64,000 nucleotides of DNA from Alteromonas antoniana. Its GTDB lineage: Bacteria > Pseudomonadota > Gammaproteobacteria > Enterobacterales > Alteromonadaceae. Below the pieces are notes generated by a model that saw only the letters and a list, made by a program, of their open reading frames with translations, did not search any database and was not told where the DNA came from. The translations under genes and the position numbers were made by a program. Below, one piece after another: positions 55,101 to 64,000 of the stretch. The stretch is taken from the NCBI RefSeq assembly GCF_019249295.1, contig NZ_JAESDH010000011.1:92928-156927 (forward strand), read 5' to 3'. Every line of letters starts with the position of its first letter. The stretch's first letter is position 1.

Positions 55101-56222
55101 GACGGCATCTTTGCCCGTGCTCAGAACATGTTGCTTCGTAACGGTATCGAGCAAGCTAAGCTTGACAGCTTGCCACGTGAGAAGTGGTTCGAAATTACAC
55201 TGAAAGACGAAGACGCGCAGCTTGAACTGGATCAAATCGCAGATCAGCATGCAGAAACGAAAGAAAACTTCGATAAGAAGTTTGAAATCAAGCGTCGCAA
55301 GATCACCCAGGGTGATGACCTGGCACCAGGCGTACTGAAGATCGTTAAGGTCTACCTGGCTGTTAAACGTCACATCCAACCGGGTGATAAAATGGCCGGA
55401 CGTCACGGTAACAAAGGTGTTATCTCGACAATCCAGCCAGTAGAAGATATGCCTTACGATGAGCACGGTACTCCGGTAGATATCGTTCTTAACCCGCTGG
55501 GTGTACCTTCGCGGATGAACATTGGTCAGATTCTTGAAACCCACTTAGGGATGGCTGCTCACGGTATCGGTGTGAAAATCGACCGCATGCTGAAAGAGCA
55601 GGAAGAACTGGCGAAGCTGCGTAGCTTCTTAAAAGAAGTGTACGAGCTGGGTGAGAACCACCAGGAAGTCGACATCGACAGCTTCTCTGATGATGAAGTG
55701 AAGCGTCTTGCTGACAACCTGCGTAAAGGTGTCCCGGTAGCAACGCCAGTATTCGACGGTGCTCGCGAATCGGAAATCAAAGAGATGCTGAAACTGGCAG
55801 ATCTGCCAGAAAGCGGACAGATTACGATGTTTGACGGCCGTACTGGTCGCGCGTTCGAGCGTCCTGTAACCGTGGGTTACATGTACATGCTGAAACTGAA
55901 CCACTTGGTTGACGACAAGATGCACGCGCGTTCAACCGGTTCTTACAGCCTGGTTACACAGCAGCCGCTGGGTGGTAAAGCTCAGTTTGGTGGTCAGCGC
56001 TTCGGTGAGATGGAAGTGTGGGCCCTTGAAGCATACGGTGCAGCCTATACGCTTCAGGAAATGCTTACTGTTAAGTCGGATGACGTTAACGGTCGTACCA
56101 AAATGTACAAGAACATCGTCGATGGCGATCACAGAATGGAGCCAGGCATGCCTGAATCCTTCAACGTGTTACTTAAAGAAATCCGCTCGCTGGGTATCAA
56201 CATCGAGCTGGAAGAAAAGTAA
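52194..56222 (+). CDS. rpoB: DNA-directed RNA polymerase subunit beta
   Basis: 1342-aa beta subunit, full length like E. coli (1342). It starts [19 protein letters not shown]. The rifampicin pocket (about 505-575) reads [30 protein letters not shown], with wild-type residues at the usual resistance positions. [15 protein letters not shown] near 1065 and the C-terminal [34 protein letters not shown] clamp are intact. GAGGAA precedes ATG 52194. rpoC follows after 80 nt. Confidence 0.99.
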   Translation: MVYSYSEKKRIRKDFGKRPQVLEIPYLLSIQLDSFKKFIEIDSDGQYGLEAAFRSVFPIKSYSGNSELQYVSYRLGEPVFDVKECQIRGVTYSAPLRVKLRLVLFDKEAAPGTVKDIKEQEVYMGEIPLMTENGTFVINGTERVIVSQLHRSPGVFFDHDKGKTHSSGKVLYNARVIPYRGSWLDFEFDPKDNLFVRIDRRRKLPATIILRALEMTTEEILEMFFEKVQVRIDKDKLMMEVVPDRLRGETAQFEILDKEGNVVVETGRRISARHTRSLEKAGITELEVPAEYLIGKVFAATYVNEDTGEVIVNANDELTLENLAELSQAGIKEFETLYINELDHGSYISDTLRIDSSTNRLEALVEIYRMMRPGEPPTKDAAETLFDNLFFSEERYDLSSVGRMKFNRRLGREELVGNGTLDRDDIVSVMKQLIEIRDGKDEVDDIDHLGNRRIRSVGEMAENQFRVGLVRVERAVKERLSLGDLDSTMPQDLINAKPISAAVKEFFGSSQLSQFMDQNNPLSEVTHKRRISALGPGGLTRERAGFEVRDVHPTHYGRLCPIETPEGPNIGLINSLASFARTNDFGFLETPFRRIVDGVVTEEIDYLSAIEEGQYAIAQANIALTEGGELVDDLIPCRHRGETTLMPKEDIKYMDVSPQQIVSIAASIIPFLEHDDANRALMGANMQRQAVPTLRADKPLVGTGMEKTIAVDSGVTVVAKRGGVVDYVDASRIVIKVDEEEMLAGEAGIDIYNLTKYTRSNQNTCINQKPTCNVGDPIVAGDVLADGPSTDLGDLALGQNMRIAFMPWNGYNFEDSILISERVAQEDRFTTIHIQELSCIARDTKLGPEEISSDIPNVGESALSKLDESGVVYIGAEVKGGDILVGKVTPKGETQLTPEEKLLRAIFGEKASDVKDTSLRVPNSVHGTVIDVQVFTRDGVEKDKRALEIEDMQLRQVKKDLSDEFNILADGIFARAQNMLLRNGIEQAKLDSLPREKWFEITLKDEDAQLELDQIADQHAETKENFDKKFEIKRRKITQGDDLAPGVLKIVKVYLAVKRHIQPGDKMAGRHGNKGVISTIQPVEDMPYDEHGTPVDIVLNPLGVPSRMNIGQILETHLGMAAHGIGVKIDRMLKEQEELAKLRSFLKEVYELGENHQEVDIDSFSDDEVKRLADNLRKGVPVATPVFDGARESEIKEMLKLADLPESGQITMFDGRTGRAFERPVTVGYMYMLKLNHLVDDKMHARSTGSYSLVTQQPLGGKAQFGGQRFGEMEVWALEAYGAAYTLQEMLTVKSDDVNGRTKMYKNIVDGDHRMEPGMPESFNVLLKEIRSLGINIELEEK

Positions 56223-56302
56223 GACGGCAATTGCCACGTATTGACTGAGATGGCCCGGCGCTTGCGCCGGGTTCTAGAGACTGACTCCGCTGGGAGAGTA
56301 AT

Positions 56303-59300
56303 GTGAAAGACTTATTAAAGTTTCTAAAGCAACAAAACAAGACTGAAGAATTCGATAATATTCGAATCGGTCTTTCTTCACCGGACATGATCCGTTCATG
56401 GTCTTATGGTGAAGTGAAAAAGCCTGAAACCATCAACTACCGTACGTTCAAACCAGAGCGTGACGGTCTGTTCTGTGCGCGTATCTTTGGTCCGGTAAAA
56501 GACTACGAGTGTCTTTGCGGCAAGTATAAGCGTCTGAAGCACCGCGGTGTAATCTGTGAGAAGTGTGGCGTTGAAGTAACACTGACCAAGGTACGTCGTG
56601 AGCGCATGGGTCACATCGAGCTGGCCAGCCCGGTTGCCCATATCTGGTTCTTAAAATCACTACCGTCACGCATCGGTCTGATGCTGGATATGACGCTACG
56701 TGATATCGAACGTGTACTTTACTTTGAATCTTACGTGGTAACCGAGCCAGGTATGACTACGCTTGAGCGTGGCCAACTGCTGGGTGAAGAAGAGTATCTG
56801 GATTCACTGGAAGAGCACGGCGATGAGTTTGATGCCAAAATGGGTGCAGAAGCAGTATTTGACCTGCTGAAAGTACTGGACGTAGACGCTGACGTTGCAG
56901 CGATGCGTGAAGAGCTGCCCAGCATCAACTCTGAAACCAAGCGTAAGAAAATTACTAAGCGCCTGAAGCTGCTTGAATCATTCCAGCAATCTGGCAACAA
57001 GCCAGAGTGGATGATCATGACGGTTCTGCCAGTACTACCACCGGATCTACGTCCATTGGTACCACTGGATGGTGGCCGTTTTGCGACGTCAGATCTGAAC
57101 GATTTATACCGTCGTGTAATCAACCGTAACAACCGTCTGAAGCGTCTTCTGGACCTGGCGGCACCTGACATTATCGTACGTAACGAAAAGCGTATGCTTC
57201 AGGAAGCAGTTGATGCATTGCTGGATAACGGTCGTCGTGGCCGCGCTATCACCGGTTCTAACAAGCGTCCTCTGAAATCTTTGGCAGATATGATCAAAGG
57301 TAAACAAGGTCGTTTCCGTCAGAACCTGCTGGGTAAGCGTGTTGACTACTCTGGCCGTTCTGTTATTACCGTTGGTCCTACGCTGCGCCTGCACCAGTGT
57401 GGTCTGCCTAAGAAGATGGCACTTGAACTGTTCAAGCCTTTCATCTACGGCAAGCTGGAAGGTCGTGGTTTAGCGACAACCATTAAAGCTGCGAAGAAGC
57501 TGGTTGAGCGTGAAGCTCCGGAAGTATGGGATGTTCTGGATGAAGTTATCCGCGAACACCCGGTATTACTTAACCGTGCACCCACGCTTCACCGTTTGGG
57601 TATCCAGGCGTTTGAGCCTACCCTGATTGAAGGTAAAGCGATTCAGTTGCACCCACTGGTATGTGCGGCCTACAACGCCGACTTCGATGGTGACCAAATG
57701 GCGGTACACGTACCGCTGACAATTGAAGCACAGCTTGAAGCCCGTGCGCTGATGATGTCTACCAACAACATTCTGTCGCCGGCAAACGGTGATCCAATCA
57801 TCGTACCTTCACAGGACGTTGTATTGGGTCTGTACTACCTGACTCGCGACAAAGTCAACGGTCTGGGTGAAGGCATGGTTTTCACCAGCCCGAACGAAGC
57901 AGAAAAAGCGTACCGTACCGGTAACGCGGAACTGCACGCTCGTGTAAAAGTACGTATCACAGAATATGACGTTGCTGAAGACGGTACCAAAACAGAAAAA
58001 GTGACACTGACAGACACTACTGTAGGTCGTGCAATCTTCTCACTTATTCTGCCTAAAGGTCTGCCGTTTGAGATCATCAACCAGGCAATGGGTAAGAAGC
58101 AGATTTCACGTCTTCTTAACGCTTGCTACCGTACACTGGGTCTGAAAGACACCGTTATCGCGGCTGACCAAATCATGTATAGCGGTTTCCACTATGCAAT
58201 GATTGCCGGTGCCTCTGTTGGTATCGACGATATGGTTATCCCGGAAGCGAAAAAAGAAATCATCGACGCAGCAGAAGCTGAAGTTATCGAGATTCAGGAG
58301 CAATTCCAGAACGGTCTTGTAACTGCCGGTGAGCGTTACAACAAAGTTATCGATATCTGGTCAAACGCGAACGAAAAAGTCGCCAAGGCCATGATGGACA
58401 ACCTGAAGACCGACATTGTTATCAATGCCAAAGGCGAAGAAGAAGAGCAGCAATCATTTAACTCTGTTTATATGATGGCCGACTCCGGTGCTCGTGGTAG
58501 TGCCGCACAGATTCGTCAGCTGGCTGGTATGCGTGGTCTGATGGCTAAACCAGATGGTTCAATCATCGAGACGCCGATTACGGCTAACTTCCGTGAAGGT
58601 CTGAACGTACTACAGTACTTCATCTCAACCCACGGTGCGCGTAAAGGTCTTGCCGATACCGCATTGAAGACAGCGAACTCGGGTTACCTGACGCGTCGTT
58701 TGGTTGATGTTGCACAAGACTTGGTAATCACTAACGACGACTGTGGCACCTTCGAAGGTGTTCAGATGACTCCGCTGATTGAAGGTGGTGACGTTGTTGA
58801 GCCGCTACGTGAGCGTGTACTGGGTCGTGTGGTTGCAGAAGATGTGATTAAACCAGGTTCTGACGAAGTACTGGCACAGCGTAACGACATGCTGGACGAA
58901 GCCATGGTTGATATGCTTGAAGCCAACTCTGTTGATCAGATCAAGGTTCGTTCGGTTATCACCTGTGATAACGACTATGGCGTATGTGCGAAGTGTTACG
59001 GTCGTGACCTTGCACGTGGTCATATGGTTGGAAGCGGTGAATCTGTGGGCGTTATCGCGGCACAGTCAATCGGTGAGCCAGGTACGCAGCTGACCATGCG
59101 TACGTTCCACATCGGTGGTGCCGCATCGCGTGCTTCTGCCGAAAACAGCGTACAGGTTAAGACAAGCGGTAGCCTGAAGCTACACAATGCGAAATACGTA
59201 CGTAACTCTGACGACAAAGTGGTTATCGTGTCACGTTCAACTGAACTGACAATGATTGACGACCAGGGTCGTGAGAAGGAACGCTATAAGGTGCCTTACG

Positions 59301-60481
59301 GTGCAATCCTGACAGTCGATGACGGCGCAGCAGTTTCTGCCGGCGACGTTGTGGCTAACTGGGACCCGCATAGTCACCCAATCATCACTGAACGTGCAGC
59401 TAAGATCAGCTTCTCGGACGTTGATGACTCAAACACAGAGATGCAGCAGGACGAGCTGACCGGTCTTACCCGTATCGTGGTGAAAGACCTGTCCAAGGTG
59501 AATGCAAAAGAGCCTAAGCTTATCCTGGAAAGCGACGAATTCGGTCTGCAGGAAATTCGCCTGCCGAGCTTCACTACCATTGAAGCCTCTGACGGCAAGA
59601 TGGCTAACGAAGGTGACGTGCTGGCACGTATTCCTCAGGAAAGTTCGAAAACGCGTGATATTACCGGTGGTCTGCCTCGCGTAGCCGACCTGTTTGAAGC
59701 ACGTAAGCCGAAAGAACCAGCTATCCTGGCGGAAATCTCAGGTACCATTGGCTTCGGTAAAGAAACCAAAGGTAAGAAACGTCTGGTTATCACACCTGCA
59801 GAGGGTGATGCTTACGAAGAGATGATTCCGAAATGGCGTCAGCTGAACGTGTTCGAAGGTGAAAAGGTCGAGAAAGGTGAAGTTATCGCCGACGGTCCTG
59901 AGTCACCACATGATATCCTGCGTCTGCGTGGTATCTCTGCGGTAGCAAACTACATCGTGAACGAAGTTCAGGAAGTTTACCGTCTGCAAGGTGTTAAGAT
60001 TAACGATAAGCACATCGAGGTAGTTATTCGCCAGATGCTGCGTAAGTGTATCATTACACATCCGGGCGATACGCAGTTCCTTGAAGGCGAGCAGGTTGAA
60101 GTATCTACTGTGAAAGTGACTAACCGTGAAGTTGAAAAACACGGCAAGATCCCTGCACAGTATGAAACACAGCTGCTGGGTATCACCAAAGCGTCACTGT
60201 CTACAGAGTCGTTCATCTCTGCCGCGTCGTTCCAGGAAACAACGCGCGTACTGACCGAAGCGGCAGTACAAGGCAAAGAAGACGACCTGCGTGGTCTGAA
60301 AGAAAACGTTATCGTGGGACGTCTGATCCCTGCCGGTACTGGTTTCGCTTATCACGAACGTCGTGCGCAACGCCGTAAAGAAGAGATCGAAGAGATGTCT
60401 GTATCGGCAGCAGATGCCGAGCAGGCCCTGACTGAAGCATTGAATGCGGAAGTGAGCGGCCAGCAGTCTGCTGACGAGTAA
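56303..60481 (+). CDS. rpoC: DNA-directed RNA polymerase subunit beta'
   Basis: 1392-aa catalytic subunit. GTG start as in E. coli, with GGGAGAG upstream. The first zinc site is [20 protein letters not shown] (about 70-88), the catalytic Mg triad is [10 protein letters not shown] (about 458-467), the second zinc site includes [15 protein letters not shown], and the bridge-helix/trigger-loop region keeps [19 protein letters not shown]. The extreme C-terminus is acidic and variable ([14 protein letters not shown]). Last gene of the beta operon. Confidence 0.99.
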   Translation: MKDLLKFLKQQNKTEEFDNIRIGLSSPDMIRSWSYGEVKKPETINYRTFKPERDGLFCARIFGPVKDYECLCGKYKRLKHRGVICEKCGVEVTLTKVRRERMGHIELASPVAHIWFLKSLPSRIGLMLDMTLRDIERVLYFESYVVTEPGMTTLERGQLLGEEEYLDSLEEHGDEFDAKMGAEAVFDLLKVLDVDADVAAMREELPSINSETKRKKITKRLKLLESFQQSGNKPEWMIMTVLPVLPPDLRPLVPLDGGRFATSDLNDLYRRVINRNNRLKRLLDLAAPDIIVRNEKRMLQEAVDALLDNGRRGRAITGSNKRPLKSLADMIKGKQGRFRQNLLGKRVDYSGRSVITVGPTLRLHQCGLPKKMALELFKPFIYGKLEGRGLATTIKAAKKLVEREAPEVWDVLDEVIREHPVLLNRAPTLHRLGIQAFEPTLIEGKAIQLHPLVCAAYNADFDGDQMAVHVPLTIEAQLEARALMMSTNNILSPANGDPIIVPSQDVVLGLYYLTRDKVNGLGEGMVFTSPNEAEKAYRTGNAELHARVKVRITEYDVAEDGTKTEKVTLTDTTVGRAIFSLILPKGLPFEIINQAMGKKQISRLLNACYRTLGLKDTVIAADQIMYSGFHYAMIAGASVGIDDMVIPEAKKEIIDAAEAEVIEIQEQFQNGLVTAGERYNKVIDIWSNANEKVAKAMMDNLKTDIVINAKGEEEEQQSFNSVYMMADSGARGSAAQIRQLAGMRGLMAKPDGSIIETPITANFREGLNVLQYFISTHGARKGLADTALKTANSGYLTRRLVDVAQDLVITNDDCGTFEGVQMTPLIEGGDVVEPLRERVLGRVVAEDVIKPGSDEVLAQRNDMLDEAMVDMLEANSVDQIKVRSVITCDNDYGVCAKCYGRDLARGHMVGSGESVGVIAAQSIGEPGTQLTMRTFHIGGAASRASAENSVQVKTSGSLKLHNAKYVRNSDDKVVIVSRSTELTMIDDQGREKERYKVPYGAILTVDDGAAVSAGDVVANWDPHSHPIITERAAKISFSDVDDSNTEMQQDELTGLTRIVVKDLSKVNAKEPKLILESDEFGLQEIRLPSFTTIEASDGKMANEGDVLARIPQESSKTRDITGGLPRVADLFEARKPKEPAILAEISGTIGFGKETKGKKRLVITPAEGDAYEEMIPKWRQLNVFEGEKVEKGEVIADGPESPHDILRLRGISAVANYIVNEVQEVYRLQGVKINDKHIEVVIRQMLRKCIITHPGDTQFLEGEQVEVSTVKVTNREVEKHGKIPAQYETQLLGITKASLSTESFISAASFQETTRVLTEAAVQGKEDDLRGLKENVIVGRLIPAGTGFAYHERRAQRRKEEIEEMSVSAADAEQALTEALNAEVSGQQSADE

Positions 60482-60490
60482 GCTTAACGT

Positions 60491-60510
60491 GGGGTGAGAA
60501 CACTCACCCC
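60491..60510 (+). terminator. Hairpin downstream of rpoC
   Basis: GGGGTGAG (60491-60498) / CTCACCCC (60503-60510) with AACA loop, 10 nt after the stop; only a short ATTT follows, so termination efficiency is uncertain. Confidence 0.55.
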
Positions 60511-60589
60511 ACTCAGATTTCCCGCAAGGGAATGCCCGTTTAAGTTGACAAAGAATACCGTTAAATCTGGTGGTTATCCTTTGTACAGC

Positions 60590-60618
60590 TTGACAGGCAA
60601 GGCTTTGATCATTAATAT
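60590..60618 (+). promoter_or_regulatory. Promoter of the str operon
   Basis: A perfect TTGACA (60590-60595), 17-nt spacer and TAATAT (60613-60618), then a GC-rich CGCGACCC start region typical of growth-regulated promoters. A second TTGACA at 60545-60550 has no good -10. Confidence 0.7.
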
Positions 60619-60793
60619 TCCGCGACCCAATTTTTGGTTAGCCTAAAAAGGCAGCAAAAACAGGGCGCGGTTTTTTGTATTAGAGTCTGTCCAACCCTGA
60701 CGAGCACAGAGTTGGTCAACAGCGAAAATATCGCAAAAATTGGACCCGGACATTTGTCTCGGGTTTTCGTAGTTTTTAATCAGGAGCTAGTTA
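60619..60793 (+). promoter_or_regulatory. Leader of the str operon
   Basis: Untranslated leader of about 170 nt. A bulged hairpin ACCCGGAC (60744-60751) / GTCTCGGGT (60756-60764) is followed by TTTTCG, which may act as a weak attenuator. AGGAG at 60782 serves rpsL. Confidence 0.45.
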
Positions 60794-61168
60794 ATGGCAA
60801 CAGTTAACCAGTTAGTGCGCAAGCCACGCAGAAAGCCCGTTGAAAAAAGCAACGTAGCTGCACTGCAAGCTTGTCCGCAAAGACGTGGTGTATGTACTCG
60901 TGTATATACTACTACGCCTAAGAAACCAAACTCTGCACTGCGTAAAGTATGTCGTGTGCGTCTGACCAACGGTTTTGAAGTTTCTTCATATATCGGTGGT
61001 GAAGGCCACAACCTGCAAGAGCACAGTGTTGTGTTAATCCGTGGTGGTCGTGTTAAAGACCTGCCAGGTGTTCGTTATCACACAGTTCGCGGTACTTTGG
61101 ACTGCGCAGGTGTAAACGATCGTAAACAAGCCCGTTCTAAGTACGGCGCGAAGAAGCCTAAATCTTAA
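60794..61168 (+). CDS. rpsL: 30S ribosomal protein S12
   Basis: 124-aa decoding-centre protein. It starts [37 protein letters not shown] carries Lys43 and [13 protein letters not shown] carries Lys88, the wild-type, streptomycin-sensitive residues. First gene of rpsL-rpsG-fusA-tuf. Confidence 0.99.
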   Translation: MATVNQLVRKPRRKPVEKSNVAALQACPQRRGVCTRVYTTTPKKPNSALRKVCRVRLTNGFEVSSYIGGEGHNLQEHSVVLIRGGRVKDLPGVRYHTVRGTLDCAGVNDRKQARSKYGAKKPKS

Positions 61169-61244
61169 CGGTTCTCCGTTAGTAAGGCCAAACTGAAGTA
61201 ATTAGAGTTTTGGGTTTTCCCTGAATTCATACGGAGAATAGAAG

Positions 61245-61715
61245 ATGCCAAGAAGAAGAGTCGTAGGTCAACGTAAAATCCTACCTGAACCAAAATATGG
61301 TTCACAGCTGCTTGCGAAATTCATGAATGTCGTAATGCTCGACGGCAAAAAGTCAGTCGCTGAAAAAATCGTTTACGGTGCGCTTGATATTGTTGCTGAA
61401 AAAACCGGCAAGGCACACCTGGATGTGTTTGAAGATGCACTGGACAACATCCGTCCTACAGTCGAGGTTAAGTCTCGTCGTGTAGGTGGTTCTACTTATC
61501 AGGTTCCAGTAGAAGTTCGTCCTGTTCGTCGTAACGCTCTGGGTATGCGTTGGATGGTAGAAGCTGCGCGTAAACGTGGTGAGAAGTCAATGGCTCAGCG
61601 CCTGGCTGCAGAAATGTTAGATGCAGCAGACAACAAAGGTTCTGCGGTTAAGAAACGTGAAGACGTTCACCGTATGGCCGAAGCAAACAAAGCGTTTGCT
61701 CACTACCGTTGGTAA
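61245..61715 (+). CDS. rpsG: 30S ribosomal protein S7
   Basis: 156-aa primary assembly protein of the 30S head; starts [20 protein letters not shown] and keeps the rRNA-binding [23 protein letters not shown] stretch (about 84-106). In E. coli it represses the str operon by binding the rpsL-rpsG junction; here that junction is 76 nt. GGAG precedes ATG 61245. Confidence 0.98.
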   Translation: MPRRRVVGQRKILPEPKYGSQLLAKFMNVVMLDGKKSVAEKIVYGALDIVAEKTGKAHLDVFEDALDNIRPTVEVKSRRVGGSTYQVPVEVRPVRRNALGMRWMVEAARKRGEKSMAQRLAAEMLDAADNKGSAVKKREDVHRMAEANKAFAHYRW

Positions 61716-61742
61716 TCAACGTTTAATAACTGAGAGAGACGT

Positions 61743-63845
61743 ATGCCTCGCAAGACCTCAATTGAGCGTTATCGTAATATTGGTATTGTGGCACACGTGG
61801 ATGCGGGTAAAACCACAACCACGGAACGTGTACTTTTCTACACGGGCCTGTCACACAAAATTGGTGAAGTTCATGATGGCGCTGCCACCATGGACTGGAT
61901 GGAGCAGGAGCAGGAACGTGGTATTACCATTACCTCTGCTGCGACAACTTGTTTCTGGTCAGGAATGCAGCAGCAGTTTGACCAGCACCGGATTAATATC
62001 ATCGATACACCGGGACACGTGGACTTTACTATCGAAGTAGAGCGTTCACTGCGTGTTCTCGACGGCGCTGTCGTCGTATTTTGTGGGTCTTCCGGGGTAG
62101 AGCCTCAATCAGAGACAGTCTGGCGACAGGCTGACAAATATGAGGTGCCTCGTCTGGTTTTCGTCAATAAGATGGACCGGGCAGGCGCCGATTTTGAACG
62201 TGTTGTGGCGCAAATCCGCAAGCGTTTAGGCGCAACCTGTGTTCCGATTCAACTGAACATTGGTGCCGAAGAAGAATTCCGTGGCGTTATTGACCTTCTG
62301 AAAATGAAGGCTATCAACTGGAATTCTGAAGACATGGGTATGACCTTCACTTACGAAGACATCCCTGCTGAGTATGTAGAAAAAGCCGAAAAGTACCGCT
62401 CAGAGATGATTGAAGCGGCCGCTGAGGCAAACGAAGAACTGATGGAAAAGTACCTGGAAGGCGAAGAGCTGACCGAAGCGGAAATCCGTCACGGACTGCG
62501 TACCCGTACCCTGAACAATGAGATTGTTCTGGCGACGTGTGGTAGCGCATTTAAGAATAAGGGCGTTCAGGCAGTACTGGATGCGGTGATTGAATATTTA
62601 CCATCACCCACCGAAGTGAAACCCATCACTGGTATCCTGGACGACAAAAACGAAACTGAAGCGCATCGTAAAGCAGATGACAGCGAGCCGTTCTCGGCGT
62701 TGGCATTCAAGATTGCCACCGACCCGTTCGTGGGCACACTGACATTCTTCCGCTGCTATTCGGGTGTAGTCAATACGGGTGACACCGTCTACAACCCGGT
62801 AAAAGGCAAGCGTGAGCGCTTCGGTCGTATAGTGCAGATGCACTCGAAAGATCGTGAAGAGTTAAAAGAAGTTCGCGCTGGCGATATCGCCGCTGCGATC
62901 GGACTGAAAGATGTGACAACCGGTGACACGCTATGTGATCCAAATCACATCATTACGCTGGAGCGTATGGAGTTCCCGGATCCGGTAATTTCAATTGCCG
63001 TTGAGCCAAAGTCACAGGCCGATCAGGAAAAAATGGGTATTGCGCTAAATAAACTGGCTGCTGAAGACCCGTCTTTCCGCGTTAAGACAGATGATGAAAC
63101 AGGTCAGACAATCATTTCAGGAATGGGTGAACTCCACCTGGACATTATTGTCGACCGTATGAAGCGCGAATTTAAAGTGGAATGTAACGTGGGTAATCCC
63201 CAGGTTGCGTACCGCGAGACTATCCGCAAGAAAGTGGAAGTCGAAGGCAAGTTTATTCGACAGTCCGGTGGCCGGGGACAATTCGGTCACGTCTGGCTGC
63301 GCATTGAGCCGCAGGAAGAAGGCAAGGGCTACGAGTTCGTAAATGAAATCGTCGGTGGCGTGATTCCAAAAGAATTCATTCCAGCGGTTGATAAAGGAAT
63401 TCAGGAGCAAATGCAAAGTGGTGTGGTCGCAGGATATCCGGTACTTGATGTAAAGGTTACCTTGTTCGATGGCTCATTCCATGATGTTGACTCTTCTGAA
63501 ATGGCGTTTAAGATCGCCGGCTCAATGGGTTTCAAAAAAGGCGCCGCGGAAGCAAATCCGGTGTTGCTTGAGCCCATGATGAAAGTTGAAGTAACCACTC
63601 CGGAAGACTGGATGGGTGATGTCGTTGGTGACCTTAATCGTCGTCGCGGTATGATCGAAGGTATGGACGAAGGTGTAGCGGGCATTAAAATTGTTCGTGC
63701 TAAAGTGCCACTTTCAGAAATGTTCGGCTATGCCACTGACCTGCGTTCTCAGACACAGGGCAGAGCGTCATACTCAATGGAGTTCTTCAATTATTCCGAA
63801 GCGCCTAACAATGTTGCGCAAGCTATTATTGAAGCAAGAATCTAA
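61743..63845 (+). CDS. fusA: Elongation factor G
   Basis: 700-aa translocation GTPase. G1 is [12 protein letters not shown] (about 17-28), switch [13 protein letters not shown]3 DTPGHVDF, G4 NKMD, then domains II-V, with EAxxGxxxP-like HGARGxx replaced by the usual RGQFGHVWL in domain IV. The switch and domain IV look like canonical EF-G1. It follows rpsG by 27 nt. Confidence 0.98.
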   Translation: MPRKTSIERYRNIGIVAHVDAGKTTTTERVLFYTGLSHKIGEVHDGAATMDWMEQEQERGITITSAATTCFWSGMQQQFDQHRINIIDTPGHVDFTIEVERSLRVLDGAVVVFCGSSGVEPQSETVWRQADKYEVPRLVFVNKMDRAGADFERVVAQIRKRLGATCVPIQLNIGAEEEFRGVIDLLKMKAINWNSEDMGMTFTYEDIPAEYVEKAEKYRSEMIEAAAEANEELMEKYLEGEELTEAEIRHGLRTRTLNNEIVLATCGSAFKNKGVQAVLDAVIEYLPSPTEVKPITGILDDKNETEAHRKADDSEPFSALAFKIATDPFVGTLTFFRCYSGVVNTGDTVYNPVKGKRERFGRIVQMHSKDREELKEVRAGDIAAAIGLKDVTTGDTLCDPNHIITLERMEFPDPVISIAVEPKSQADQEKMGIALNKLAAEDPSFRVKTDDETGQTIISGMGELHLDIIVDRMKREFKVECNVGNPQVAYRETIRKKVEVEGKFIRQSGGRGQFGHVWLRIEPQEEGKGYEFVNEIVGGVIPKEFIPAVDKGIQEQMQSGVVAGYPVLDVKVTLFDGSFHDVDSSEMAFKIAGSMGFKKGAAEANPVLLEPMMKVEVTTPEDWMGDVVGDLNRRRGMIEGMDEGVAGIKIVRAKVPLSEMFGYATDLRSQTQGRASYSMEFFNYSEAPNNVAQAIIEARI

Positions 63846-63862
63846 ATCTTAATGAAGGTTCG

Positions 63863-63889
63863 GTCCGGTCTATATTGGGTCGGACTTTT
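63863..63889 (+). other. Possible hairpin between fusA and tuf
   Basis: GTCCG (63863-63867) / CGGAC (63881-63885) followed by TTTT; too weak for a firm terminator, perhaps a partial attenuator. Confidence 0.3.
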
Positions 63890-63896
63890 AACTTAG

Positions 63897-64000
<104 letters not shown>

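Noticed and set aside
54900..55544. 214-codon open frame antisense to rpoB
   Set aside because: Caused by biased codon use of rpoB on the other strand.

Overview
The window is 64 kb of a gammaproteobacterial chromosome. Two conserved blocks at its right end, secE-nusG / rplKAJL-rpoBC and rpsL-rpsG-fusA-tuf, fix the class. Protein sequences such as RpoB, RpoC, FolE, DbpA and HemH read as close relatives of the enteric proteins but are not enteric. The content suggests a marine Alteromonadales species, most likely of the Alteromonas/Salinimonas group; this is inferred from protein flavour, not from a search. I see no prophage, insertion sequence, integron or CRISPR array.

Layout. 1-10 kb: an AbgT-family transporter, hemH coupled to a DUF4112 gene, a catabolic-type acetolactate synthase paired with an aldehyde dehydrogenase, a DUF2237 gene, a ubiG with an alphaproteobacterial look, and two coupled glutathione S-transferases. 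10-13 kb: a secreted lipase with its foldase and a membrane diguanylate cyclase. 14-20.6 kb: the four-gene ligase-associated DNA repair set (ligase, exonuclease, Lhr-core helicase, PdeM phosphoesterase), split into two divergent pairs around a lone prepilin gene. 20.7-26 kb: a binding protein, agmatine-to-putrescine genes aguA/aguB and pterin genes folM/folE. 26.6-31 kb: a sucrose locus (amylosucrase, MFS transporter, fructokinase). 31-45 kb: mixed housekeeping and accessory genes, including a VOC protein, aldo/keto reductase, cupin, lipocalin, PhnA-like protein, pyrC, a double-domain solute-binding protein, dbpA, an ACT protein, an M13 peptidase, an RraA-like protein and an ABC exporter.

45-64 kb: tRNA-Trp, secE and nusG, then a terminator. 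A three-gene accessory insertion follows (PAS-GGDEF cyclase, putative MetOD1 sensor, beta-lactamase-like serine hydrolase) between nusG and rplK, where many gammaproteobacteria have none. The rplKAJL-rpoBC operon then runs with an L10 leader and an attenuator before rpoB, followed by the str operon, which runs off the edge inside tuf.

The least explained signals are: a 180-nt unit behind tRNA-Trp that ends in a copy of the tRNA 3' end and is full of hairpins (architecturally like the rtT repeats of E. coli tyrT); the signalling cassette between nusG and rplK; a lipase foldase with an altered signature motif; a fused tandem solute-binding protein; and several perfect dyads in intergenic regions. 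None is proven to be a new system. The repair cluster is already a described family; only its split arrangement is notable.
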